Assembly: GCA_030018695.1 (NCBI GenBank)
Contig: JASEHI010000023.1
Span: forward strand, 1 to 35,196
Length of the DNA stretch: 35,196 nt
Direction: 5' to 3'
DNA from: Anaerolineales bacterium
Lineage (GTDB): Bacteria > Chloroflexota > Anaerolineae > Anaerolineales > Villigracilaceae
Positions 15,828-21,824 of the stretch are shown here, piece by piece. Position numbers and translations under genes: made by a program. Position 1 is the first letter of the stretch. Each line of letters begins with the position of its first letter. The notes below the pieces were generated by a model. The model had not been told where the DNA came from. It made no database searches and worked only from the letters and a program-made list of their open reading frames with translations.

Positions 15828-18482
15828 TCAGACATTTTTGAGCAATTCTTCGAGCAAAGCCTTCTCTTCTGACTCGGTCTTGATCTCCCCATCCAACCAG
15901 GCGGCGCGGAGACGGCTCAGGGCATCCTGATAAATCCGCCCAGGGGGGATACCACGCGCGATCAGATCATGACCGGTCGTGCGCGGCGAGAGGCGTCGCC
16001 AGTTCGTCATAAAGTTATTTAGCGTCTCCCGGGCTGCGCCGGATGTCCCCAGATAAACGGCATAGATCGCCAATAAGGGGGTTTTTTCGAGCCGCTCGAA
16101 GACGGCGCTGGGCTTGGCCTTTTGCAGGCCGGGTAAATCTTTCATCAGTTCGCTGGCCGCGATGAGATTGCGCTTGAGCGTCGCAGGGAATCTCAAACGG
16201 GAAGAGAGGGCTTCCACTTCAGAGGGATTCAGGCGTGACAACCAGAGGAGGTAACCCAACGCCAATCGCTGCGAAACAGCCAAGAGGTCCGGCAGGCAGC
16301 CCCAGCCTGCCGGGGGAGTCTGATCCAGGCTGGAAGCCAGCGCCCGGCGGATGTCATCATCCCAAGGCAAAGAAGGATGGATTGCAGTCAGGAAGTTCAA
16401 CTCAGCCAGGCGCGCCAACATTTGCGCGGCGCGCTCCTCAGCCAGGATCAGGTTCAACTCGTGGCGGATGCGGTCTCCGCTGAGCTTTTCGAGCAAGTTG
16501 TGCGCCTCGTCCATCAACTGCAAGGTGCGGGCTTCGATACGGAAGTCGAAACGCTGCTCGAAGCGGACGGCGCGCAACATGCGCGTCGGGTCGTCCACAA
16601 AAGAAAGCGAGTGCAAGACACGCACCAGGCCGTTCTTCAGGTCGCTCAGCCCGCCCCAGGCATCGAGCAGTTCGCCATAATGATGCCCGTCCAGGCGTAA
16701 AGCCAGGGTATTGATGGTGAAATCGCGGCGATGCAAGTCGAGCTTGATGCTGCCGCGTTCGACTGTCGGCAGGGCAGTCGGTTGAGCATAGAACTCCTGG
16801 CGGGCGGAAATGAAGTCGATGAACGTTGGAACGTTGGCAAGTTGGAACGTTGGAACGTTCCAACTTGCCAACTTGTCAACGTCAAGAAGCCATTTGGCGG
16901 TGCCGAAGCGGGAATGACTGGTGACTTTGCCGCCATAACGTTTGGCGAGCGCACGCGCCAGCGCAATCGCATCGCCTTCGACGACCATATCGAAATCCAG
17001 ACTGGGCCGTTCGAGCAGCAGGTCGCGCACGAACCCGCCGACAATGTAGAGAGCCATTTTCTGCCTGGCGGCCTGTTCGGCCACGGCGCGGATCAAAGCC
17101 AGGTGTTCGGGCGGCAGGGCTTTCTCCAAGCGGTCAGCCAGGTGACGGCGCGGCGCCGGGGTGCGCGGCGGAGCGAGCGTCTTGAGCAGGTCGGTGCGCG
17201 TGACGATGCCAATCACCTTGCCTGATTCAGGTTCGACGATCGGCACCTGACCCCAGCCGCTGTCCGTCATGCGCGCCTGCAAATGTTGGAGCGAATCATC
17301 CGGTCGCACGGTAACTTCGCCGGCCTCCATCAGGCTGGCTGCGGTCAAATTGAGCTTATGCGCCAGGGCGCGATCCACCGCGCGGCGGGTCAACAGGCCA
17401 ATCACTTTGCCATCGGCCACCACCGGAAAACCCTCGTAGCCATATTTTTGCATCAACCTGGCCGCTTCCTGCACCGGCGTTTCCGGCGCAAGCAAGCGCG
17501 GGCGGCGCGACATGATCTGCGCCACCGTGACCGCCGGCCGGATATAGCGCGGCAGGATGGCAAGCAGTTCGTCATGGATGGAAGCGAGGGAAAGCGCGGG
17601 ACCCGGACTTTGTCCCTCTACCTGGGAGGAAGAAGGGGTTTTTATGAGCGCGGCGGCGGCCCGCTCGTGCCCGCCGCCGCCGAAATAGGCGGCGATGGCC
17701 GATACGTCAATGCCATCCGCCGTTGAGCGTGCCGCCATGCGGATGCCGTCCGAAGTCTTCACCAGCACGAACAGGGCATCAGGGTCGAGCAGGTCGCGCA
17801 ATCTATGCGCCAGCGAGGAGATTTCCTCGTTCATTTCACCCACATCACCGCAGGCAATCACAACGCGATGACCGTGAATGGGATGGGTTTGTGTATTTGC
17901 AGCCAGGCGGTCATAAACGGCGCGCTGTTCACTTGAGAGCGGCGGATTGAGGAAATTGGTCGCAATGCGCAAATCCGCGCCCTGTTCGAGCAGGAAAGCG
18001 GCGGCGCGCACATCGCGAGGGGTAGTCGAGGCATAGCTCAGCGAACCGGTATCTTCGTAGATGCCGAGCAAAAGCAACGTGGCGTGGACATGCGTCAGCG
18101 CGCCGTTGCCAGAGGCTCCCAGAGCTTCCACCAGCAGCGTGGTGGCTGCACCGACTTCTTCGGCGCGGATTTCCCAATCGGCCGGCAATCCCTTGCGCGG
18201 CTTGTGATGATCTATCACGCGGATTTTGGTCTCCGCGCCCATGCCCTTGAGCGTGACCAGCGATTGCGTATCCACCAGCGTGACCAGCTCAACGGCTCCG
18301 GCGGGCAAGTCGCGCGCTTCGATAAAGGGCAGTTCCGTCCCGTAGAGGGTGACAAACGAGCGCACGTTGCGATTCATGCGGCGCGGCAAAACCGGCAGCG
18401 CGCCTACGTCTAACAGGTGCGCGCCGAGCAGCGCGGCTAGGGCGTCGAAATCGGATTGTTCGTGGGTTAAGATCAGTCGCAT
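15828..18482 (-). CDS. DHH phosphoesterase / CBS pair / tRNA nucleotidyltransferase fusion
   Basis: This 884-residue protein has three parts. The first is a DHH/DHHA1 phosphoesterase, residues 1-300 (THEQSDFDALAALLGA, VIDHHKPRKG, GGGGHERAAAA). The second is a CBS pair, about 315-440 (VAQIMSRRPRLLAPETPVQEAARLM; VRPDDSLQHLQARM). The third is a class II poly(A) polymerase/CCA-adding head and neck, about 460-884 (YIVGGFVRDLLLERPSLDFDMVVEGD with the DxD pair, RRDFTINTLALRLDG). A-adding enzymes with this architecture are known, for example in Aquifex. It adds A or CCA at tRNA 3' ends, and the DHH part may degrade short RNA. Residues about 534-554 are an insert encoded by repeat DNA containing a 19-bp palindrome. 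The start lies inside an octamer array. Confidence 0.92.
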   Translation of the reverse strand: MRLILTHEQSDFDALAALLGAHLLDVGALPVLPRRMNRNVRSFVTLYGTELPFIEARDLPAGAVELVTLVDTQSLVTLKGMGAETKIRVIDHHKPRKGLPADWEIRAEEVGAATTLLVEALGASGNGALTHVHATLLLLGIYEDTGSLSYASTTPRDVRAAAFLLEQGADLRIATNFLNPPLSSEQRAVYDRLAANTQTHPIHGHRVVIACGDVGEMNEEISSLAHRLRDLLDPDALFVLVKTSDGIRMAARSTADGIDVSAIAAYFGGGGHERAAAALIKTPSSSQVEGQSPGPALSLASIHDELLAILPRYIRPAVTVAQIMSRRPRLLAPETPVQEAARLMQKYGYEGFPVVADGKVIGLLTRRAVDRALAHKLNLTAASLMEAGEVTVRPDDSLQHLQARMTDSGWGQVPIVEPESGKVIGIVTRTDLLKTLAPPRTPAPRRHLADRLEKALPPEHLALIRAVAEQAARQKMALYIVGGFVRDLLLERPSLDFDMVVEGDAIALARALAKRYGGKVTSHSRFGTAKWLLDVDKLASWNVPTFQLANVPTFIDFISARQEFYAQPTALPTVERGSIKLDLHRRDFTINTLALRLDGHHYGELLDAWGGLSDLKNGLVRVLHSLSFVDDPTRMLRAVRFEQRFDFRIEARTLQLMDEAHNLLEKLSGDRIRHELNLILAEERAAQMLARLAELNFLTAIHPSLPWDDDIRRALASSLDQTPPAGWGCLPDLLAVSQRLALGYLLWLSRLNPSEVEALSSRLRFPATLKRNLIAASELMKDLPGLQKAKPSAVFERLEKTPLLAIYAVYLGTSGAARETLNNFMTNWRRLSPRTTGHDLIARGIPPGRIYQDALSRLRAAWLDGEIKTESEEKALLEELLKNV
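16820..16882. repeat. Repeat insert with a 19-bp palindrome inside the tRNA nucleotidyltransferase gene
   Basis: The stretch consists of GAACGTTG/GGAACGTT/CAAGTTGG-type units. Positions 16833-16851 and 16854-16872 are perfect 19-bp reverse complements separated by 2 nt. It encodes DKLASWNVPTFQLANVPTF between the conserved TAKWLLDV and IDFISARQEFY segments of the enzyme. Confidence 0.85.
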
Positions 18483-18526
18483 AGTTCGATAGTTCGATAG
18501 TCGGATAGTCTCATAGTCGAATAGTC
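18481..18526. repeat. ATAGTTCG octamer array at the tRNA nucleotidyltransferase start
   Basis: Units are ATAGTTCG, ATAGTTCG, ATAGTCGG, ATAGTCTC, ATAGTCGA, ATAGTC. The array occupies the place where the ribosome binding site and leader of the minus-strand gene should be, and its first unit includes part of the start codon. Confidence 0.85.
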
Positions 18527-18607
18527 AATTCTATTGTAGCACATCGGCGCAGCGAGTGATGGGAGTTTTGCTCTCTGGGAATCTCCGTGGTGGCTACCCA
18601 AATGTCG

Positions 18608-18661
18608 AGCGAAATTAATTTCGCTGTACCGCCGACCCAATTGTAGGGTGAGATTAATCTC
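18608..18661. repeat. Pair of related REP-like palindromes
   Basis: AGCGAAATTAATTTCGCT (18608-18625) is a perfect 18-bp palindrome. A diverged sister with GAGATTAATCTC (18650-18661) follows 24 nt later. Both sit in a 558-nt stretch without an intact gene (18483-19040), which also holds a dead hicB fragment and a larger palindromic element. Confidence 0.7.
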
Positions 18662-18721
18662 GCATAACGGAGGCCCGCCAGATATGGGGGTCTATCACAG
18701 CAAATCCCAGAGAGCCACACT

Positions 18722-18856
18722 ATTGCCAGGGAAAAGAAGGCGAGGTAATATTACTCTGCCAAGGCGTGTGTTGACCATGAGGGATAAAATGCAGCAGAAC
18801 ATGGCGAAACGCGTTCAGGGTGTATCAAGCAAGCGGCGATAGAATATGTCGCTTCA
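18722..18856 (+). pseudogene. Decayed hicB 3' fragment
   Basis: The DNA matches the 3' part of the intact hicB gene at about 20431-20570 at roughly three quarters of positions by eye (for example GCGTGTGTTGA, GGATAAA, GGCGAAAC, TCAGGG). In one frame it gives RGNITLPRRVLTMRDK, corresponding to RVNITLPERVLNVMDK of the intact protein. A frameshift follows, and a stop falls where the intact protein reads VEYIAS. No hicA part remains. It is a relic of an earlier HicAB locus 1.7 kb from the living one. Confidence 0.75.
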
Positions 18857-18859
18857 TGA

Positions 18860-19011
18860 CACACCGATTTCCCTGCGGGCAGTTTCAAGCCTTGAAACTG
18901 GCAAGTATTCCGGCGGCGAGATCGCAGATTTTGACCGGTTTCCTGCCTGAAACCAGGCGTTCTGCGGGCGGAATACTTGCCAGTCCGGATCGTCCGGGGG
19001 AAATCGGTGTG
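18860..19011. repeat. 152-bp element with nested inverted repeats
   Basis: The outer arms CACACCGATTTCCC (18860-18873) and GGGAAATCGGTGTG (18998-19011) match perfectly. A second pair, CTGGCAAGTATTCCG (18898-18912) and CGGAATACTTGCCAG (18969-18983), also matches perfectly. Inside are AGTTTCAAG-C-CTTGAAACT (18881-18899) and GGTTTC/GAAACC (18937-18954). No open frame of note exists. It could be a miniature inverted-repeat element or a structured RNA; it ends 29 nt before the hydrolase start. Confidence 0.75.
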
Positions 19012-19040
19012 ACAGGTAGTGGCAGGATAGGAGATCAAAC

Positions 19041-19826
19041 ATGCCGAAACTTCACCTCCGCGACATTGACCTGTATTACGAAACTGCCGGGCAAGGCGAG
19101 CCGATTCTATTCATCCACGGCCTGGGTTCCAGCAGCCGCGATTGGGAAGAGCAGAGCGCTTTCTTTTCCAGAAACTATCAAATGGTCACCTTCGATCTCC
19201 GTGGACACGGAAAATCGGATAAACCCCCCGGCCCTTACAGTATTCCGCTCTTTGCCAGTGATATTGCACAACTGATCAACTTCTTGGACATCGCTCCAGT
19301 GCATGTGGTGGGCATATCCTTGGGGGGCATGATCGCCTTTCAATTGGCGGTGAGCACACCCGACCTGGTGAGAAGCCTGGTGATTGTCAACGCGACCCCC
19401 GAATTCATCCTCCGCACGAGCAAAGAGCGCTGGCAAGTATTCCAACGCGAGATTATCATCCGCCTGCTGGGAATGCGCAAGATTGGGGAAGTATTAAGCA
19501 AACGTCTCTTTCCTAAACCGGAGCAAGATCAACTACGACGGCTGTTAGTTGAACGATGGGCAGAAAATGACCCGCGCGCTTATCTTGCCTCGATGCGAGC
19601 AATTGTGGGCTGGAGCGTGGCTGACCATTTGAACGAGATAAGGTGTCCGACGCTGGTGATGGCAGCCGATGCGGATTACACGCCGGTAGCACTTAAGGAA
19701 GAGTTCGTTGCCAGAATGCCACAAGCGGAGTTGGTGGTTATCAAGGATTCGCGTCATGCCACGCCAGTAGAGCGACCAGAGCAGTTCAATGAAGCAGTGA
19801 AAGCATTTTTATTGAAATTGGGGTGA
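19041..19826 (+). CDS. Alpha/beta-fold hydrolase
   Basis: This 261-residue protein has the alpha/beta hydrolase plan: PILFIHGLGSSSRDW (oxyanion HG motif), FDLRGHGKSDKP, the nucleophile elbow GISLGGM with Ser at about 96, an acid in MAADADYTP at about 212, and DSRHATPVERPEQF with the catalytic His at about 240. Family members act on esters, lactones such as 3-oxoadipate enol-lactone, or haloacids; the substrate is not readable. Start ATG 19041 has AGGAGA 7 nt upstream. It appears to stand alone behind the palindromic element. Confidence 0.9.
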   Translation: MPKLHLRDIDLYYETAGQGEPILFIHGLGSSSRDWEEQSAFFSRNYQMVTFDLRGHGKSDKPPGPYSIPLFASDIAQLINFLDIAPVHVVGISLGGMIAFQLAVSTPDLVRSLVIVNATPEFILRTSKERWQVFQREIIIRLLGMRKIGEVLSKRLFPKPEQDQLRRLLVERWAENDPRAYLASMRAIVGWSVADHLNEIRCPTLVMAADADYTPVALKEEFVARMPQAELVVIKDSRHATPVERPEQFNEAVKAFLLKLG

Positions 19827-19877
19827 GATTAAAACTACTCAGAAAGCAAATTGCGAATCCGAAGGCCGAAAATCAAG

Positions 19878-19917
19878 TATAATAGCCGCCATGATGCTGA
19901 ACCCGCTCCCATGACCA
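19878..19917 (+). other. Partial copy of the promoter and 5' end of the candidate RNA at 20691
   Basis: TATAAT (19878-19883), a 7-nt GC-rich spacer, then ATGA-nnnn-GAACCCG-nn-CCCA. The same string with the same spacing starts the candidate RNA at 20685-20718, and the preceding AATCA-(A/G)-G also agrees. The similarity fades after about 40 nt. It lies just upstream of the hicAB promoter. Confidence 0.5.
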
Positions 19918-19934
19918 GGCGGCAATATCCGGGA

Positions 19935-19962
19935 TTGACGCCGTGTGTACAATGTGTATAAT
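19935..19962 (+). promoter_or_regulatory. hicAB promoter
   Basis: TTGACG (19935-19940), 16-bp spacer, TATAAT (19957-19962). The ATG of hicA follows after 6 nt, so the mRNA should start at or next to the start codon (leaderless). Confidence 0.75.
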
Positions 19963-19968
19963 AGGCCT

Positions 19969-20166
19969 ATGAACAGCCGAGAAATCATCACCCGGCTTAG
20001 GGAAGACAGATGGGTGTTGGTGCATATCCGCGGCAGCCATCATCACTTCAAACATCCGGAAAAGCCCGGGCGCGTGACCGTCCCCCATCCGAAAAAAGAT
20101 TTTCCACAAGGAACGCTACGAAGTATCTATCGTCAGGCTGGCTGGCCCTGGCCAGAGAAAAAGTGA
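19969..20166 (+). CDS. hicA: HicA-type mRNA interferase toxin
   Basis: The 65-residue protein MNSREIITRLREDRWVLVHI... has the HicA dsRBD-like fold. The conserved GSHHHFKHPEKPGRVTVPHP stretch carries the catalytic His in GSHHHF, and the tail is LRSIYRQAGWP. HicA cleaves mRNA until bound by HicB. ATG 19969 was chosen because the -10 box ends 6 nt before it; the in-frame ATG at 19945 lies inside the promoter. hicB follows immediately, as is usual for the family. Confidence 0.93.
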   Translation: MNSREIITRLREDRWVLVHIRGSHHHFKHPEKPGRVTVPHPKKDFPQGTLRSIYRQAGWPWPEKK

Positions 20167-20172
20167 GTGAAT

Positions 20173-20586
20173 ATGCGTTACCCGGTTGTGATCCACAAAG
20201 ACCCTAATAGCGATTACGGTGTGACCGTCCCCGACCTGCCCGGCTGTTTCAGCGCGGCAGAAACAATGGACAAGGCTTTGGAAGAGGTGGTCGAAGCCAT
20301 CGAATGCCACCTGGAGGGGATGTTATTGGATGGTGAACCTATCCCTGCTCCCAAAACGATGGAATACCATCAGAACAACCCTGACTATGCCGAAGGGATT
20401 TGGGCATTGGTGGCGGTAGATCTAGCAAAAGTATCGGGAAAAACGAGGCGGGTCAATATCACTTTGCCGGAACGTGTGTTGAACGTGATGGATAAATATG
20501 CAGCCGAACACGGCGAAACCCGCTCAGGGCTGATCGCGGAGGCGGCCGTTGAATATATCGCCTCGCGCGAAGGCGACGCCGGTTAG
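20173..20586 (+). CDS. hicB: HicB-type antitoxin
   Basis: This 137-residue protein starts at ATG 20173; GTG 20167, directly after the hicA stop, is an alternative. The N-terminal half MRYPVVIHKDPNSDYGVTVPDLPGCFSAAETMDKALEEVVEAI is the partial RNase-H fold of HicB that masks the toxin. The C-terminal RRVNITLPERVLNVMDKYAAEHGETRSGLIAEAAVEYI is a ribbon-helix-helix DNA-binding domain for autoregulation. A decayed copy of this second half lies at 18722-18856. Confidence 0.93.
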   Translation: MRYPVVIHKDPNSDYGVTVPDLPGCFSAAETMDKALEEVVEAIECHLEGMLLDGEPIPAPKTMEYHQNNPDYAEGIWALVAVDLAKVSGKTRRVNITLPERVLNVMDKYAAEHGETRSGLIAEAAVEYIASREGDAG

Positions 20587-20684
20587 AGACGGTTGAACGA
20601 CTATCCGCGGGGCGACCATTTGGCAGAGTCAATGCACTTCTGGCAAAACAGCATTTTGGTAGTATTAAGGGATAAGAAATCAGG

Positions 20685-20690
20685 TATAAT
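20685..20690 (+). promoter_or_regulatory. -10 box of the candidate RNA
   Basis: TATAAT preceded by AATCAGG. No good -35 box at normal spacing was found (TTGGTA at 20656 is 23 bp away). The same -10 context recurs at 19878. Confidence 0.5.
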
Positions 20691-20804
20691 GCGGCGCATG
20701 ACCCCGAACCCGTCCCCAGCCCCGCGCAAGCAGAAATCTCTCCGGTCTGGATAGGTTCGGTTCGTCACGCCCACAAGCGGCTCCCAGACCTGAGGAGCCG
20801 TTTT
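20691..20804 (+). ncRNA. Candidate structured RNA with a 3' terminator
   Basis: The 110-nt stretch can fold into one long hairpin with nested helices: GGCG/CGCC plus TGAC/GTCA (20693-20702 with 20764-20771), CCGAACC/GGTTCGG (20704-20710 with 20754-20760) and CCAG/CTGG (20716-20719 with 20747-20750). A terminator-like stem CGGCTCC/GGAGCCG (20778-20800) followed by TTTT closes it. It does not match the 4.5S, 6S, tmRNA or T-box signatures I know. It may be a free RNA or an attenuated leader of the MazG-like gene. An 18-codon frame beginning MTPNPSPAPRK lies within it. Confidence 0.4.
20778..20804 (+). terminator. Hairpin terminator before the MazG-like gene
   Basis: CGGCTCC, 9-nt loop, GGAGCCG, then TTTTCATTT. 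It ends the candidate RNA and sits directly upstream of a heptamer array. Confidence 0.55.
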
Positions 20805-20805
20805 C

Positions 20806-20846
20806 ATTTACGATTTACGATTTACGATTTACGATTGATGATTGAA
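20806..20846. repeat. ATTTACG heptamer array before the MazG-like gene
   Basis: Four perfect ATTTACG units are followed by ATTGATG and ATTGAAA. The array runs to 1 nt before the ATG and takes the place of a ribosome binding site. Confidence 0.9.
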
Positions 20847-20847
20847 A

Positions 20848-21138
20848 ATGAACATCCGTGACTTAACGACCAAAATGCACGAGTTTGTGCGCTCCAAAGG
20901 CTGGTACGAGCCGAAAAGCCCTCGCCCGCAAACGCCGCGCAACCTGGCGATCTCGCTTTCGCTCGAAGCCACCGAAGTGCTGGAACACTTCCAGTGGCGC
21001 GATGAAATCATTGAGAAAGACGAACTCGCCAGCGAACTGGCTGACGCAGCCCTCTATCTTCTGCAACTGGCTTCCATCTCTGGCATTGACCTGGAGCAGG
21101 CGATTTTGAAGAAACTCGAAACCAATGCATCCCGCTAG
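20848..21138 (+). CDS. MazG-like nucleotide pyrophosphohydrolase
   Basis: This 96-residue protein starts MNIRDLTTKMHEFVRSKGWY. The all-alpha NTP-pyrophosphatase signature is present: LAISLSLEATEVLEHFQW (ExxE of helix 2) and ELASELADAALYLLQLA (the ExxD pair that binds Mg2+). The length fits the single-domain dCTPase/RS21-C6-like group that removes non-canonical or surplus nucleotides. A TTG two codons upstream is an alternative start. It is enclosed by repeat arrays on both sides, and no Shine-Dalgarno sequence is visible. Confidence 0.88.
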   Translation: MNIRDLTTKMHEFVRSKGWYEPKSPRPQTPRNLAISLSLEATEVLEHFQWRDEIIEKDELASELADAALYLLQLASISGIDLEQAILKKLETNASR

Positions 21139-21145
21139 TGGAACG

Positions 21146-21241
<96 letters not shown>

Positions 21242-21781
21242 ATGAACATCACAGTTTTTGGCGGCTCCCAACCCCAACCCGGCTCCCCCGCTTATGCAGA
21301 GGCTTACGAACTCGGCAAACTGCTGGCTGAGGCCGGTCACACCGTATTGACCGGCGGCTATATCGGCACGATGGAAGCCGTCAGCCGCGGGGCAAGCGAA
21401 GCCGGTGGACACGTCATCGGCGTGACCTGCGAAGAGATCGAGCGCTGGCGTCCGGTGAGGGCCAACGGCTGGGTGAAAGAGGAATGGCGGCGGGAAACGC
21501 TGATGGAACGGCTGCAGGTCCTCATCGAGGCCTGTGACGCGGCTATCGCCCTACCCGGCGGTCCCGGCACGCTGACCGAGATCGCCCTGACGTGGAACCT
21601 GATGATCGTCCACTCTATGCCGCCCAAACCACTGATTTTGGTCGGGGCAGGCTGGAGGTCCGTTTTCGACCGCTTTTTCGACAAGTTCCACAGCTACATG
21701 CCAATCAACCAGCGCGAACTCGTCTCTTTCGCCCCGGATGTCCAATCTGCCGTTCAAACGTTAGAACGTTGGCACGTTTGA
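21242..21781 (+). CDS. LOG-family Rossmann-fold protein (TIGR00725/TIGR00730-like)
   Basis: The protein has 179 residues from ATG 21242. It begins MNITVFGGSQPQPGSPAYAEA and carries VLTGGYIGTMEAVSRGA and the family hallmark LPGGPGTLTEIALTWN (PGGxGTxxE). Relatives are nucleotide-monophosphate phosphoribohydrolases that release cytokinin-like bases, or uncharacterised YpsA/DprA-like proteins. An in-frame ATG at 21125 lies at the end of the previous gene and would translate repeat DNA. The last residues (VQTLERWHV) and the stop are encoded in the following octamer array. Confidence 0.85.
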   Translation: MNITVFGGSQPQPGSPAYAEAYELGKLLAEAGHTVLTGGYIGTMEAVSRGASEAGGHVIGVTCEEIERWRPVRANGWVKEEWRRETLMERLQVLIEACDAAIALPGGPGTLTEIALTWNLMIVHSMPPKPLILVGAGWRSVFDRFFDKFHSYMPINQRELVSFAPDVQSAVQTLERWHV

Positions 21782-21818
21782 ACGTGTAAACGTGTAAACG
21801 TGTAAACTTGCAAACGAG
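21751..21818. repeat. CGTGTAAA octamer array between the LOG-family gene and proS
   Basis: Units read CGTTCAAA, CGTTAGAA, CGTTGGCA, CGTTTGAA, CGTGTAAA, CGTGTAAA, CGTGTAAA, CTTGCAAA, CGAGGA. The first four encode the C-terminus of the LOG-family protein; the last supplies a GAGGA ribosome site for the following gene. Confidence 0.9.
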
Positions 21819-21824
21819 GAACTT

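Noticed and set aside
20691-20804. Candidate RNA as 4.5S SRP RNA, 6S RNA, tmRNA or a T-box
   Set aside because: The SRP apical loop (GGAA...GGAGCAG), tmRNA ends and T-box sequence were all looked for and not found on either strand.
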